In this document: positions 42,618-51,989 of the stretch, piece after piece | How the letters are laid out: each line of letters starts with the position of its first letter | Numbering within the stretch: position 1 is the first letter of the stretch | NCBI GenBank assembly: GCA_009926625.1 | Contig: RFON01000013.1 | Location: 1-64,000, forward strand | Source: Planctomycetota bacterium | GTDB lineage: Bacteria; Planctomycetota; Phycisphaerae; Phycisphaerales; SM1A02 | DNA length: 64,000 nucleotides | Direction: 5' to 3' | Translations under genes and position numbers: made by a program | Notes under the pieces: generated by a model | Told to the model about the DNA's origin: nothing | What the model saw: only the letters and a program-made list of their open reading frames with translations | Databases searched by the model: none

Positions 42618-43703
42618 CTAACGCACTTCCGTTTCGCGCCCAAGCGCGGCACTTTCGTAGATCGCCGCGATGATTCGCTGCAGTTCGAGCCCATCGGCAG
42701 CCGTCGCGGCAGGCTCGCTCACGCCTCGAACCACATCGCCAAAGCGGCGATACTGCGCATCCCACGCCGCATCCCAGCCGCTCATCGATTGCCCGAGCAG
42801 CACGGGTGAACGCTCGTCAAGAAGTTCCCCGTCACGATCGGCGACCGTGCGCACTTCCGCACCAAAGATCTCGAAGTGAACACCCGCCTTCGCACCGCGC
42901 AGCAGCAGACCGTCACGCGCCGCGCCAGAAGGAATGTTCGCCGCCCACGCCACATCCACCTCGATCGAAAGCCCACCGTCACACCGAAGGAGCGCGATCG
43001 CCGAGTCCTCGACATCGAAGGTGCCGTCCACTTTCGGCGGACCGCCCCACATTTCAGGTGAGCGGTACGCCTCGATGGGCGAGCCAAATCGCGACGCGGT
43101 GCACGCACTCACGCGGAGCACACGCGGCCAGCCCGCGAGATGCAGCGCCAGGTCGATCAGGTGAACGCCCACATCGATCATGCATCCTCCGCCCGATCGG
43201 CTTCGCGTCGTGAACCAACCACCCAGCCCAGGGATTCCGCGGCGCCGCGTGCAGCGCGCCTGAATGAAATCGATCGGACCGACGCTCCCAGATCGCACCA
43301 ATCCCATCACATGCTGCGCGGCTGGCGACGAACGGCACACGAGCCCCATCTGAAGCCGCCCCTTGGATCGTCCCGCCGCAGCGCAAATGGAATCGCACTC
43401 GGCGACCGTGAGGGCCATCGGCTTCTCGAGCAGCAAGTGCCGGTTCGATGCGAGCACCGCCTCTGCGCAGTACGCGTGCGCGTCCGTCGGCACGGCGACG
43501 GTCACCGCATCGACCCGCGGATGCCGCAGCAAGGATTCGAGGCTCGACGACGCCGCCGCACCGTGCTTCGAAGCGAGCGCATGCGCTCGTTCAGCCTGCG
43601 AATCCCAGCATGTCACCAGTTGGAAGCCGCTCCGCATCGCTGCGTCCGCGTGCACATTGGCAATCCCGCCGCAGCCGACGATTCCGAGCCCGATTGCGGT
43701 CAT
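42618..43703 (-). CDS. Gfo/Idh/MocA-family oxidoreductase
   Basis: A 361-residue NAD(P)-dependent oxidoreductase. It has a Rossmann start GIVGCGGIANVHADAA, the family signature HLLLEKPMALTVAECD with the catalytic-region Glu-Lys-Pro, and a C-terminal alpha/beta domain with GGGCMIDVGVHLIDLALHL. Substrates in this family are mainly sugars and inositols; the exact one cannot be told. No signal peptide is seen. The start lies 19 bases from the divergent amino-acid oxidase gene, and a TATCCT box ends 5 bases upstream. Confidence 0.9.
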   Translation of the reverse strand: MTAIGLGIVGCGGIANVHADAAMRSGFQLVTCWDSQAERAHALASKHGAAASSSLESLLRHPRVDAVTVAVPTDAHAYCAEAVLASNRHLLLEKPMALTVAECDSICAAAGRSKGRLQMGLVCRSSPAAQHVMGLVRSGSVGPIDFIQARCTRRRGIPGLGGWFTTRSRSGGGCMIDVGVHLIDLALHLAGWPRVLRVSACTASRFGSPIEAYRSPEMWGGPPKVDGTFDVEDSAIALLRCDGGLSIEVDVAWAANIPSGAARDGLLLRGAKAGVHFEIFGAEVRTVADRDGELLDERSPVLLGQSMSGWDAAWDAQYRRFGDVVRGVSEPAATAADGLELQRIIAAIYESAALGRETEVR

Positions 43704-43707
43704 TCCC

Positions 43708-43714
43708 TAGGATA
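43708..43714. promoter_or_regulatory. Overlapping bidirectional -10 boxes
   Basis: Plus-strand TAGGAT (43708-43713) and minus-strand TATCCT (43714-43709) occupy the same 7 bp. The complete intergenic gap is 19 bp, so both divergent genes must start transcription within it or inside each other. Confidence 0.5.
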
Positions 43715-43722
43715 CGGCGGCA

Positions 43723-44997
43723 ATGAGCAGCACCAGGACGGTGATCGTTGGCGCAGGGATCGTGGGCCTGTGCACCGCGTACGAACTCCTGCAGCAAGGG
43801 CGCGATGTCGTCGTGCTCGACCGCGAGTCCACGCTCGACGGCGCATCAGCAGGCAATGCTGGACTCTTCTCGATCGGCCACGCGCCACTCACGAAGCCAG
43901 GCGCATCCTGGCGTGGACTTCGGTGGATGCTCGACAGTCGTTCACCACTGTGGATTCGCCCGAGCCTCTCGCCAGCGCTCCTGCGTTGGTTGTGGACATT
44001 TCACAACCACTGCACGCCAGAGCATCTGGAGCGCGCCACTCGCACGCTGTGCGCGCTCGGATGGCGGACCGTGCAGGCGCTTGAACGCATCCTCGACCTC
44101 GAAGGCATCGACTGCTTCTACCGTCGATGCGGCTGGATGGATCTCATCCTCGATGAACGCAACCTCGACGCAGCCCAGCGAGAGGGACGCGCGCTCGCGC
44201 GCTACGGCTATCGAACGGATCGCATCAGTGGGAACGAACTGCGTCGGCGCGACGGTGCGTACCGAGACGAGGTTGCGGGAGCCATTCACTACCTCGATAG
44301 CGCGATCGTGCACCCAGGACTGCTCCTGCGCGGGCTTCTCGCCGCAGTCCGCACGCGCGGCGGATCGGTGCGGCTCGGCTGCGATGTGGCTGGATTCGAG
44401 CGCGCACACGATGGGCGCTGCGTCGGCGCAAGGCTCCGAAACGGCGAGGTCATCGAAGGCAGCAGCGTGGTGCTCGCCGCGGGCATCTGGTCCGATCCGT
44501 TGGCGTCACAACTCGGCATCGCACTGCCGATGCAAGCCGCACGCGGCTATCACGTGCAACTGGAAGGGACGGGCATCCTGCCGAGAAATGGCGGCGTCAT
44601 GCACGAGACATTTGTCGCGTTCAATCCGATGGGATCACAGCTGCGGCTTGCGGGAACGCTCGAGATCGGACCGACCGGCCGACCCTGGATGCGCAAGCGT
44701 CTCGATGCGCTGACCACTGCAGCGCGCCGCTACCTGCACGGCATCGATCAGGCACACATCACCGCGGAATGGGCGGGCTACCGACCATGCACCGCGGACG
44801 GCATGCCACTTGTCGGTCCCGTGCCGACGATCCCTGGACTGTTCGTGGGAACGGGACACGCCATGATGGGGCTGGTGCTCGGTCCCGTGACCGGCCGCAT
44901 CCTGTGTGCGGACATCTGCGGGACGCGCCATGAGATCGACCCCGAATTGCTCGACTGCATGCGTCCGCATCGGCTGCGCACATCGCGCGCTGCCTAG
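43723..44997 (+). CDS. FAD-dependent D-amino acid dehydrogenase-like (DadA type)
   Basis: A 424-residue flavoprotein. An N-terminal dinucleotide-binding motif [20 protein letters not shown], the DadA-like [15 protein letters not shown], a substrate domain, [10 protein letters not shown] and the C-terminal flavin motif [17 protein letters not shown] with [13 protein letters not shown] are visible. DadA-type enzymes deaminate D-amino acids, passing electrons to the respiratory chain; glycine oxidase and proline dehydrogenase relatives are alternatives. The ATG follows a TAGGAT box by 9 bases. Confidence 0.88.
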   Translation: MSSTRTVIVGAGIVGLCTAYELLQQGRDVVVLDRESTLDGASAGNAGLFSIGHAPLTKPGASWRGLRWMLDSRSPLWIRPSLSPALLRWLWTFHNHCTPEHLERATRTLCALGWRTVQALERILDLEGIDCFYRRCGWMDLILDERNLDAAQREGRALARYGYRTDRISGNELRRRDGAYRDEVAGAIHYLDSAIVHPGLLLRGLLAAVRTRGGSVRLGCDVAGFERAHDGRCVGARLRNGEVIEGSSVVLAAGIWSDPLASQLGIALPMQAARGYHVQLEGTGILPRNGGVMHETFVAFNPMGSQLRLAGTLEIGPTGRPWMRKRLDALTTAARRYLHGIDQAHITAEWAGYRPCTADGMPLVGPVPTIPGLFVGTGHAMMGLVLGPVTGRILCADICGTRHEIDPELLDCMRPHRLRTSRAA

Positions 44998-45893
44998 CAC
45001 ATCGTGAGCCGCGCCGCCCCACGCACGCCGCTCGCATCGCCGTGCATCGCGCTCCGCAGCGGTGTGTTGAATACATCGGAGAAAAGCCGCTGACCGAGGA
45101 GTGAAGGCACACGCTCGTAGAGCGCTGGGATGTTGCTCAGCCCTCCGCCGAGCACGATCACATCGGGATCGATCAGGTGAACGACACCCGCGAGCGCATC
45201 AGCGAGTCTCGTGCAGAGCAGGTCGATCACCCGCTTCGCGCGCTCGTCCCCGTCCGACGCGCGCTCCGCGATCACGGACATCGCAGCCGACTCGCCGCCA
45301 AGCGCGACATGCTCGCGGGTCAGCGCGGGGCCCGATAGAAACTGCTCCGTGCAGCCGTGCAGACCGCAGTAGCACGGGCGCGAGCGGCGCTCCGCCGCAT
45401 CCGTGCCTGGCATTTGGGTGTGCCCCCACTCACCCGCGACGGCGTTCTGCCCGACCAGGATGCGACCGTCAACCACCACGCCGCCACCGATCCCCGTGCC
45501 AAGGATTGCAGCGAAGACCACACGCGCGCCGCTCGCTGCGCCGTCATGCGCTTCACTGAGGGCAAGGCAGTTGGCATCGTTGGCACCTCGCACCTCGCGG
45601 CCGAGCAACCTCGAGAGATCGCCCACCACATCTCGCCCGTTGAGGCAAGTCGAGTTCGCGTTGCGGTGCAGTCCCGTGCGCGGCGACACGCTGCCTGGAT
45701 AGCCGATGCCGACTGGACACTCGCGTTTCGCGACCGCGTCAAGTTGCCGAACCAACTGCGCGATGGCGGCGAGCGTTCCGTCGTAATCGCCGTGCGGAGT
45801 CGACACGCGCGGGCGCTCCAACTCCTCTCCATCATCGTCGAGCAGGCACGCGGCCACCTTGGTGCCGCCAAGGTCGATGCCGATGCGCTTCAT
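44994..45893 (-). CDS. ROK-family sugar kinase (glucokinase-like)
   Basis: A 299-residue protein. It has the phosphate loop GIDLGGTKVAACLLD, substrate residues in NDANCLALSE, ILGTGIGGGVVVDG, the GEWGH motif with its zinc-binding His, and the ROK zinc cluster CYCGLHGCTEQFLSG. A second ATP loop reads IVLGGGLSN. ROK kinases phosphorylate glucose, fructose, mannose or N-acetyl sugars; the presence of catalytic and zinc motifs supports an enzyme, not a repressor, since no helix-turn-helix precedes it. The start ATG 45893 overlaps the hutG stop (ATGA). Confidence 0.9.
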   Translation of the reverse strand: MKRIGIDLGGTKVAACLLDDDGEELERPRVSTPHGDYDGTLAAIAQLVRQLDAVAKRECPVGIGYPGSVSPRTGLHRNANSTCLNGRDVVGDLSRLLGREVRGANDANCLALSEAHDGAASGARVVFAAILGTGIGGGVVVDGRILVGQNAVAGEWGHTQMPGTDAAERRSRPCYCGLHGCTEQFLSGPALTREHVALGGESAAMSVIAERASDGDERAKRVIDLLCTRLADALAGVVHLIDPDVIVLGGGLSNIPALYERVPSLLGQRLFSDVFNTPLRSAMHGDASGVRGAARLTMC

Positions 45894-46843
45894 GGCAGCA
45901 CGGGCAGCGCCCGCACAACGCAGTCGAGCAGCGCAGCGCCGAGGCGCGCGGTGCGCCCCCCGATGTCCAGCGGCGGCGAACACTCTGCCAACTCGATGCC
46001 CGCGACTTTCCCGCTGCCCGCGATTCTGCGAAGCACCGTGCGCAGCATGGCATCAGGCAGGATGCCCATCGGAGATGGCGCACTCACGCCCGGTGCGCTC
46101 GACGCCAGGAATGCATCGAGATCGAGGCTGAGGCACAGGAGGTCGACCGATGCGATGAATCGATTGATGATCGCAGCCATCGACGACTCCTGCGACGGTG
46201 TGAACGCATCCGCATCGACGATCTGCGCTCCGTGCGCCGCGGCGGACTGCAAGAGCGCCGGCGTGTTGTGCGCAGGCTGCATCCCAAGCAACAGATAGCG
46301 AAACGGTGCACCAATCAGCGCGCTGTGGCTGTGCACTTGCATGAACGGCGACCCAGAGTGCGGATGCCCGCGCGTCAGCGGACGCATGTCGACATGCGCA
46401 TCGATGTTGATGCAGCCAACGATCGCGCCCTTCGATGCGGCCTCGACAACGCCGAGCCAGTGACCGAATGCCTGATCGTGTCCCCCACCAAGGACGATGG
46501 GCATCCCACCGCCGACCCGCACCGCTGCGACCGCGGCAGCGAGTGAACGCTGCCAAGCCAGCACATCATCCTTGGGACCCGAGACATCTCCCGCATCAAA
46601 CAGCGAGAAAGCCGACGGCGCAGGCAGGTTGGAACATGCGGTCCGCAGTGCGCTCGGACCCTCCGCGGCGCCCGGGCGACCTTGATTCGCGCGCACGCCC
46701 GCATCGGACGGATACCCGATGACCACAAGCGGGCGCAGACGCTGACGCTCCGCTGGTTCCGCATCCCAAGGATGAATCGCCTGGTGCCACCGCCGTGCCT
46801 CGGGCTGCGGTCCATCATCTCGGCCTCGCCACTGCCACGCCAT
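45890..46843 (-). CDS. hutG: Formimidoylglutamase
   Basis: A 317-residue arginase-fold protein. Metal-binding motifs are GGGHDQAFGH, NIDAHVDMRP and LSLDLDAF. The formiminoglutamase-specific HSGSPFMQ and SSAPGVSAPSPMG are present, distinguishing it from agmatinase. It hydrolyses N-formimino-glutamate to glutamate and formamide, the last step of the hydrolytic histidine pathway begun by hutH and hutU at 22-25 kb. A TAGGAT box ends 7 bases before the ATG. It is coupled to the ROK kinase. The residues before about 38 are not conserved. Confidence 0.88.
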   Translation of the reverse strand: MAWQWRGRDDGPQPEARRWHQAIHPWDAEPAERQRLRPLVVIGYPSDAGVRANQGRPGAAEGPSALRTACSNLPAPSAFSLFDAGDVSGPKDDVLAWQRSLAAAVAAVRVGGGMPIVLGGGHDQAFGHWLGVVEAASKGAIVGCINIDAHVDMRPLTRGHPHSGSPFMQVHSHSALIGAPFRYLLLGMQPAHNTPALLQSAAAHGAQIVDADAFTPSQESSMAAIINRFIASVDLLCLSLDLDAFLASSAPGVSAPSPMGILPDAMLRTVLRRIAGSGKVAGIELAECSPPLDIGGRTARLGAALLDCVVRALPVLP

Positions 46844-46895
46844 GTGCGCGATCCTACGGTTCCAGCGCGAGGGCGGCGCGGATCACCGAAGGCCG

Positions 46896-47753
46896 CTACT
46901 TGCCGCCGCCGTCAAAGATTGACTTGAAGGTGTCCCCGACTTTCTGCAGCCCGTCCCCGATTGCGTTCCCGCTTTTCTCCAAGACGCCACCGAGTTGGGA
47001 TGCGGCGGACTGCAGACCATTCGAGAACGATGCGGGCAATCCTTCGATCTGCGCCTTCGCGATCGCCACGATGAGCTGATCCATCAGTTTCGCGGAGATC
47101 CGAGACGCCACTTCGTCCACCGAGGTCTTCGTGCCGATGTCCTGCACCACGATGTCGGGAATCGTTGCATCGATGGCCTTGCCTGACGCGAGTGCGTTCT
47201 CGAGCCGAGCCTTGACACGAATGCCCGTGATGCGGAGTTCGCGCACGGTCACCGTCGACTTGGACGGCTCTGCAGGCGCGCTCTTGCTCGGCGCATCCGC
47301 GGCTCCGGCGCTCGAAATGTTGTCTGCCACCACCTGCAGGTTGATGCGTCCATTCACCTCGGAAATGTCGACTGCCACACCGCTGATCGCCACTTGGTCG
47401 ATCACGATGTCATTGCTGATCAGTTCGCGGAGCCCAGCGCGCACTTCGACGCGGTCCACCGAAAGCATGGCATCGCCCGTAAAACCAGCTGGCTGCGCCA
47501 CCACAAGTCCATCGACCGATGTCGATCCAGACAAGAGCCCCAGATGCACGCCGCGAACCGAAGTCGCGACGCCTAGGACTCGCGTCCCCGCGGTCGACAC
47601 CAGTCGCGCGGCGACCGCATCAACGAACAGCACGGCCATGACCGCCGCCGCCACCAGCAGCACGGCGAGACCGATCACGACCTTCTTCAACATCGATGAC
47701 TTGCTTGCCTTCGAATTGCTTGGCGCATGCTGGGTGTTTGCGGAGTAGCTCAT
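46896..47753 (-). CDS. AsmA-like membrane-anchored protein
   Basis: A 285-residue protein with one N-terminal membrane helix (VVIGLAVLLVAAAVMAVLFV) and an external strand-rich domain. The domain has features of AsmA/DUF748 proteins (GVHLGLLSGSTSVDGLVVAQPAGF, VDRVEVRAGLRELISNDIVIDQVAISG). AsmA-like proteins bridge the envelope and are linked to lipid transport. The protein is short for that family, so it may be a single repeat unit. The ATG at 47753 has a TAGGCT box 8 bases upstream, overlapping the folE promoter. Confidence 0.7.
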   Translation of the reverse strand: MSYSANTQHAPSNSKASKSSMLKKVVIGLAVLLVAAAVMAVLFVDAVAARLVSTAGTRVLGVATSVRGVHLGLLSGSTSVDGLVVAQPAGFTGDAMLSVDRVEVRAGLRELISNDIVIDQVAISGVAVDISEVNGRINLQVVADNISSAGAADAPSKSAPAEPSKSTVTVRELRITGIRVKARLENALASGKAIDATIPDIVVQDIGTKTSVDEVASRISAKLMDQLIVAIAKAQIEGLPASFSNGLQSAASQLGGVLEKSGNAIGDGLQKVGDTFKSIFDGGGK

Positions 47754-47761
47754 GCGGGCGA

Positions 47762-47771
47762 AGCCTATCAT
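47762..47771. promoter_or_regulatory. Overlapping divergent -10 boxes (asmA-like/folE)
   Basis: Plus-strand TATCAT (47766-47771) ends 9 bases before folE. Minus-strand TAGGCT (47767-47762) ends 8 bases before the AsmA-like start. The whole gap is 27 bp. Confidence 0.5.
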
Positions 47772-47780
47772 TGAAGCCTC

Positions 47781-48389
47781 ATGGACCGCGATACTCCTCT
47801 CGATGCCGAAGCCAATGCCGCACTCGAACATGTTCGTGCGCTACTGAAGTACATCGGCGAAGATCCAACTCGCGAGGGGCTGGTGGATACCCCGCGGCGC
47901 GTGGCCCTTGCGCTGCGCGAGCACTTCGTCGGTTACACGATGGACCCAGCGAAGGAACTGCAGCGAACCTTCTCGGAGATCGAGGGCTACGACCAAATGG
48001 TGCTGCTCACGGGCATTGATGTGCACAGCCACTGCGAGCACCACATGGTTCCGTTCGTCGGAAAGGCGCATGTGGCGTACATCCCGAGCGGACGCGTCGT
48101 GGGGCTCTCCAAGCTGGCAAAGGTCGTGGAGATCTTTGCCAAGCGACTGCAAGTACAGGAAAAGTTGACGGCGCAGATCGCCAACAGCATCCAAGAACAC
48201 CTGCAGCCACTTGGGGTTGCGGTCGTCATCCAGGCACGGCACTTCTGCATGTGCTATCGAGGCGTTCGCCAGCCGCACGCATGGACCACCACCAGCAAGT
48301 TGACTGGCGTTTTCCTCGAAGATCCTGCCACGCGCGGTGAGTTCCTCAGACTCATTTCCATCGGACAGGAACCAGCGACGGGCTTCTGA
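47781..48389 (+). CDS. folE: GTP cyclohydrolase I
   Basis: A 202-residue protein with DPTREGLVDTPRRVA, DVHSHCEHHMVPFVGKAHVAYIP (in part; zinc ligands Cys and His), VGLSKLAKVVEIFAKRLQVQEKLT and RHFCMCYRGV with the third zinc ligand. The enzyme converts GTP to dihydroneopterin triphosphate, the first step of folate or pterin synthesis, as a decamer. All zinc and catalytic residues are present, so this is the zinc-dependent type IA. It stands alone between two minus-strand operons; its message is probably leaderless. Confidence 0.97.
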   Translation: MDRDTPLDAEANAALEHVRALLKYIGEDPTREGLVDTPRRVALALREHFVGYTMDPAKELQRTFSEIEGYDQMVLLTGIDVHSHCEHHMVPFVGKAHVAYIPSGRVVGLSKLAKVVEIFAKRLQVQEKLTAQIANSIQEHLQPLGVAVVIQARHFCMCYRGVRQPHAWTTTSKLTGVFLEDPATRGEFLRLISIGQEPATGF

Positions 48390-48404
48390 GGACCAACCCC
48401 CGCG

Positions 48405-49367
48405 TCAAGCGGTGCGTCCGACCGCGTCGATCGCGATGCACTCGAAGGCCACATGCGCCGCCAGCAGCGCCGTGATTCCAGCGACATCGCGTGCGGGACA
48501 CACTTCGACCACATCGGCACCGACCAACTGTGCCCCCGCGAATGCGCGAACCTGCGCGAGCAGATCACCTGACGACAACCCGCCACACACCGGCGTTCCA
48601 GTGCCAGGCGCGAACGCGGGATCCGCGCAGTCCACATCGCACGACAGATAGAGCGGCGCATCGGCGATGCGGCGGCGGAACGCCTGCACCTGTTCCGCCG
48701 CATCCGCTGCATCGGCATGGAACGCAGCTGCAGGAATCGTGGTCATGCCACTGTCACGCGCGAACACGAGATCGTCGAGCGTGTTCAGTCCCCCGCGCTG
48801 ACCAATGAGCAGCGTGCGAGTCGGATCGATGCATCCATCCTCGACGGCCCGCCGCAGGAACGATGCGTGGCTGAATGGCTCGTCCCACACGCGGTCCACG
48901 CTGTCGACATGCGCATCGAGAACGACGAGCGCGAGTCCGCTCGCGGGTCGCCCGCAGTGCTCCCACGCGGCACGAATGTTCGCGAGCGAGACGGAGTGAT
49001 CGCCGCCGAGCGCCAGGAGATGCGCGCCCGCGCCGCCGAGCGTTTTCGCGAAGTCCGTCACCATGTCAAGGTTGTCCGCACAGGAAAAGGGCGCCACGGG
49101 CGCGTCGCCGGCATCGGCGAGGGAAAACACCTTCGCGGCATCCACCTGCAGCTCGATGCTCGCGGGCTTCACATATTGGCTCGCCTCGCGCACCGCGCGA
49201 GGACCGAATCGCGCGCCTGGATGGAATGTCGTGCCGCCGTCGAAGGGAATGCCGTACACGATCCAGTCGTGCGTTCCTGACGCATCGGACAAGCGCGGAA
49301 AGCGCATGAATGTGGCGAGCCCCGCGAATCGCGGCTGGACCCTTCCGCTCGGCAGTTCAGTCGCCAT
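48405..49367 (-). CDS. Arginase/agmatinase-family hydrolase of the succinyltransferase operon
   Basis: A 320-residue ureohydrolase with a full binuclear manganese site: GGDHSVSLANI, VVLDAHVDSVD and SCDVDCADPAFAPGTGTP. YGIPFDGGTTFHPGARFGPRAVREAS is typical of agmatinase and guanidinobutyrase. Family members release urea from guanidino compounds. It follows astD by 24 bases and closes an operon with astA but no AstB, so N2-succinylarginine is a plausible substrate (inference). Agmatine is the alternative; no arginine decarboxylase is in the window. A TATCCT box ends 6 bases before ATG, giving a possible private promoter. Confidence 0.85.
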   Translation of the reverse strand: MATELPSGRVQPRFAGLATFMRFPRLSDASGTHDWIVYGIPFDGGTTFHPGARFGPRAVREASQYVKPASIELQVDAAKVFSLADAGDAPVAPFSCADNLDMVTDFAKTLGGAGAHLLALGGDHSVSLANIRAAWEHCGRPASGLALVVLDAHVDSVDRVWDEPFSHASFLRRAVEDGCIDPTRTLLIGQRGGLNTLDDLVFARDSGMTTIPAAAFHADAADAAEQVQAFRRRIADAPLYLSCDVDCADPAFAPGTGTPVCGGLSSGDLLAQVRAFAGAQLVGADVVEVCPARDVAGITALLAAHVAFECIAIDAVGRTA

Positions 49368-49391
49368 CGGCGCAGGATAGGCGGACGCGCA

Positions 49392-50903
49392 TCAGAAGGG
49401 ATCCATCCCCGGTGGCAGCGGGGCCGCGTCGGTGCGTTCCTCCAAGTGGGCCACTGGGAACGCGCATGAGTCCACGCTGAACGCCGCCGCCGGTCGATGA
49501 TTGCCCGACAGACCAAGCCCACCAAAGGGCAGTCGACTGCTCGCGCCCGCGGTGCCCACATTCCAGTTCACGCAGCCCGCGCGCAGGCGCGCTCCGATCG
49601 CATGCCAACGCGCCTCATCCGCCGTGAATACCGCTGCAGCAAGCCCGAAGCGCGTGGCATTCGCTTGCTCGACCGCCTCCGCATCATCGTCGACCACGGC
49701 AATCTGCAGCAGTGGACCGAATACTTCTTCATCCGCATCCGCACTGAACCGCTCCACGCGAAGCACGCCAGCCGTCAGGAACCATCCAGCACGCGCAGGC
49801 GCACGCGCCGCGAGCAGTGACACGCAGCCCTCGCGCACCCGCCGTGATTGGAACGCGACGACTGCCTCACGCGCGGCTTCGCTGATGAGCGGCCCCATGA
49901 ACACGCCTGGCTCATCGCCGCCGCCGACGCGAAGGCGCGATGCGACTTCCACCAGCAGACCAGTGAACGCATCCGCGATGCGCCGCTGCACGATCACGCG
50001 GCGCGTGCAGGTGCAGCGCTGCCCAGCAGTCGCGAACGCGGATCGGACGCACTCCACCACTGCCTGCTTCAAGTGACAATCATCGAGCACAACGGCTGGA
50101 TTGCTGCCACCCATTTCGAGCGCGACGATTCGCCCCGGCCGATCGATGTTCGCCTGCAGTATTCGACGGCCGACCGGCCAAGACCCAGTGAACAGGATGC
50201 CGTCGACATGCGCATGTGCAGCGAGCGCGGACGCCCCCGCAGCGGCCGCTTGCACCACATTGAAGACGCCAGGCGGAAACGCCGCTTCTTCGGCGAGTTC
50301 CGCAAGGAGTTGTCCCACTGCAGGCGTGCGCTCGCTCGGCTTCAGCACGACGGTGTTTCCAAGCAGCAGCGCCGGCACGAAATGCCCGTTGGGCAAGTGA
50401 GCAGGAAAGTTGAATGGTCCAAACACTGCCATCACGCCGTGCGGACGGAACGCACAGACGCCGCGCCGCGAGGGCGACAGATCGATGCCGAATCCGCGCA
50501 CGCGCTCGAGGGTGCGTTCCTCGATCGTGATCGTCACCTTCTCCGCAAGCGCCTTCGCCTCGAGCAGCGCCTCGCCACGCGTTTTCCCCGCTTCGAGGAG
50601 CAGCAGATCGGCGATGCGCGACTCATGCTGAACCACGACATCGCGCCAGCGCAGGAGTGCAGCGTGCCGAGTCGCCGCGGGCGCCTCCGCCCACGCGCGT
50701 CCTGCTGATCGCGCCGCGGTGACCGCACGATCGATGTGTGTTGGCTCAGCGGCCGCCTTCCACACGGTCGTCGACGGCTGCGACGGATCAACGCTGCAGA
50801 TCTGCGCCTCTCCCCCCGCCCCGGCGGGAAGCGGTTGCCACGAACCGCCGATGAAGTCCGATGGGGCGTGGCGCAACAAGCCGCGCCGCACTGCCTCACT
50901 CAT
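49392..50903 (-). CDS. astD: N-succinylglutamate 5-semialdehyde dehydrogenase
   Basis: A 503-residue aldehyde dehydrogenase. NAD region VMAVFGPFNFPAHLPNGHFVPAL (in part), LLGNTVVLKPSERTP, the glutamate region ALEMGGSNPAVV and the catalytic cysteine in TAGQRCTCTRRV match AstD, whose PFNFPAHLPNGH and GQRCTCARR patterns are characteristic. It oxidises N-succinylglutamate semialdehyde to N-succinylglutamate with NAD. The ATG at 50903 overlaps the astA stop (ATGA), confirming the pathway assignment. Confidence 0.92.
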   Translation of the reverse strand: MSEAVRRGLLRHAPSDFIGGSWQPLPAGAGGEAQICSVDPSQPSTTVWKAAAEPTHIDRAVTAARSAGRAWAEAPAATRHAALLRWRDVVVQHESRIADLLLLEAGKTRGEALLEAKALAEKVTITIEERTLERVRGFGIDLSPSRRGVCAFRPHGVMAVFGPFNFPAHLPNGHFVPALLLGNTVVLKPSERTPAVGQLLAELAEEAAFPPGVFNVVQAAAAGASALAAHAHVDGILFTGSWPVGRRILQANIDRPGRIVALEMGGSNPAVVLDDCHLKQAVVECVRSAFATAGQRCTCTRRVIVQRRIADAFTGLLVEVASRLRVGGGDEPGVFMGPLISEAAREAVVAFQSRRVREGCVSLLAARAPARAGWFLTAGVLRVERFSADADEEVFGPLLQIAVVDDDAEAVEQANATRFGLAAAVFTADEARWHAIGARLRAGCVNWNVGTAGASSRLPFGGLGLSGNHRPAAAFSVDSCAFPVAHLEERTDAAPLPPGMDPF

Positions 50904-51988
50904 GCGCGGCTCCGACGGCGCGTCGGCGCGCCACTGCGGCGCCGCCCACCGACCACGGGCACTGCACGCCCCTGCGCATCGAATGCGGTGACGGCGATCT
51001 TCGTCCCCTTGGAAGCGCCGAGCGACTCGATGACGCGCTCGGGCAGGACCACCTTCCCTGCCCGCAGCGAAAATCCACTTCGCACGGCACGGAATCCCTG
51101 AGCGCCGGCGCACGACACGATCCCGCGGTGCGAAGCGAGTGCGCCCGCACTGCCGAGCGGCAGCACCGCTGATGCCTTCACGATCGGGATGTCCGCCGTC
51201 ACCGCCTCGAGGTACGGACCACCATCGAAGGGATCGACATGCTCTTGCGGACGGAATCCGAGTTTGGTCAGCATGTGCAGTGCAGGAATCGTCTCCTCGC
51301 CGACCTTCCCCACGAGCTGGCGCGCTTCAGGCGGCAACAGCGATGTGTAGATCTCCACCGACGGGAAGAGCTTGAGGATGAACTCCTTGCTGCGTTGATT
51401 GAAGGTGTCCGCCTCGGTGTACGAAAGATTGATGAAGCGTCGACCGAGGTAATCCCACAGCGTCGATCGGCTGTCCGGCGTGAGCGCGCCCATCATCTCG
51501 GCGATGATGCGCTTCTGGAACTGCTGCGGGCGCGCAGCCATGAACTGGAAGCGCGTGTGCGAGAGGAATGCACCGAGCTTCTGCGGATGGCCGCGGTATC
51601 CAGGCGCGAGGATCAGCCCGCCGATCTCGCTCGGTCCGCTTTCGTCGGTGTCAAGTTGGATCGTGACATGCACCTGCCCCGTTCCGAGGTCCTTGCTGTA
51701 ATGCTCGCGGCGACGCACGCGAAAGAAGAGGTGCGGGTGACCAGGCCACGAAATCCGCGAATACACCGAGCTGGTGCCGATCACCGAGCCCGAATCCGTG
51801 TCCTCGAGCACGAACACGAACTCGCGACCGCGCGAATCCGACACCGACCCTGCGAATGCGCGGTGGCTGCGGTCGAGCTTCGCTGCGAGCGCATCCCGGT
51901 CATGCGGCAAGTTGAAGGAATGAACGAGTCGCGCCAGCTTCAGCAGCTGCGGCATGTCTTCGATGGTCGCTTCGCGGATGACGAACAT
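50900..51988 (-). CDS. astA: Arginine N-succinyltransferase
   Basis: A 362-residue protein with AstA features: IREATIEDMPQLLKLA at the start, LPHDRDALAAKLDRSHRAF, VIGTSSVYSRI, SEIGGLILAPGYRGHPQKLGAFLSHTRF (in part), LWDYLGRRFINLSYTEAD, and VGEETIPALHMLTKLGF with DPFDGGPYLEA. It transfers succinyl from succinyl-CoA to the alpha-amino group of arginine, opening the AST catabolic pathway. It starts one base after the aminotransferase stop and overlaps astD. An Arg-rich tail is unusual. Confidence 0.94.
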   Translation of the reverse strand: MFVIREATIEDMPQLLKLARLVHSFNLPHDRDALAAKLDRSHRAFAGSVSDSRGREFVFVLEDTDSGSVIGTSSVYSRISWPGHPHLFFRVRRREHYSKDLGTGQVHVTIQLDTDESGPSEIGGLILAPGYRGHPQKLGAFLSHTRFQFMAARPQQFQKRIIAEMMGALTPDSRSTLWDYLGRRFINLSYTEADTFNQRSKEFILKLFPSVEIYTSLLPPEARQLVGKVGEETIPALHMLTKLGFRPQEHVDPFDGGPYLEAVTADIPIVKASAVLPLGSAGALASHRGIVSCAGAQGFRAVRSGFSLRAGKVVLPERVIESLGASKGTKIAVTAFDAQGRAVPVVGGRRRSGAPTRRRSRA

Positions 51989-51989
51989 G

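Noticed and set aside
45890-46843. Second agmatinase
   Set aside because: HSGSPF and APGVSAP motifs fit formimidoylglutamase, and hutH/hutU are present in the window.
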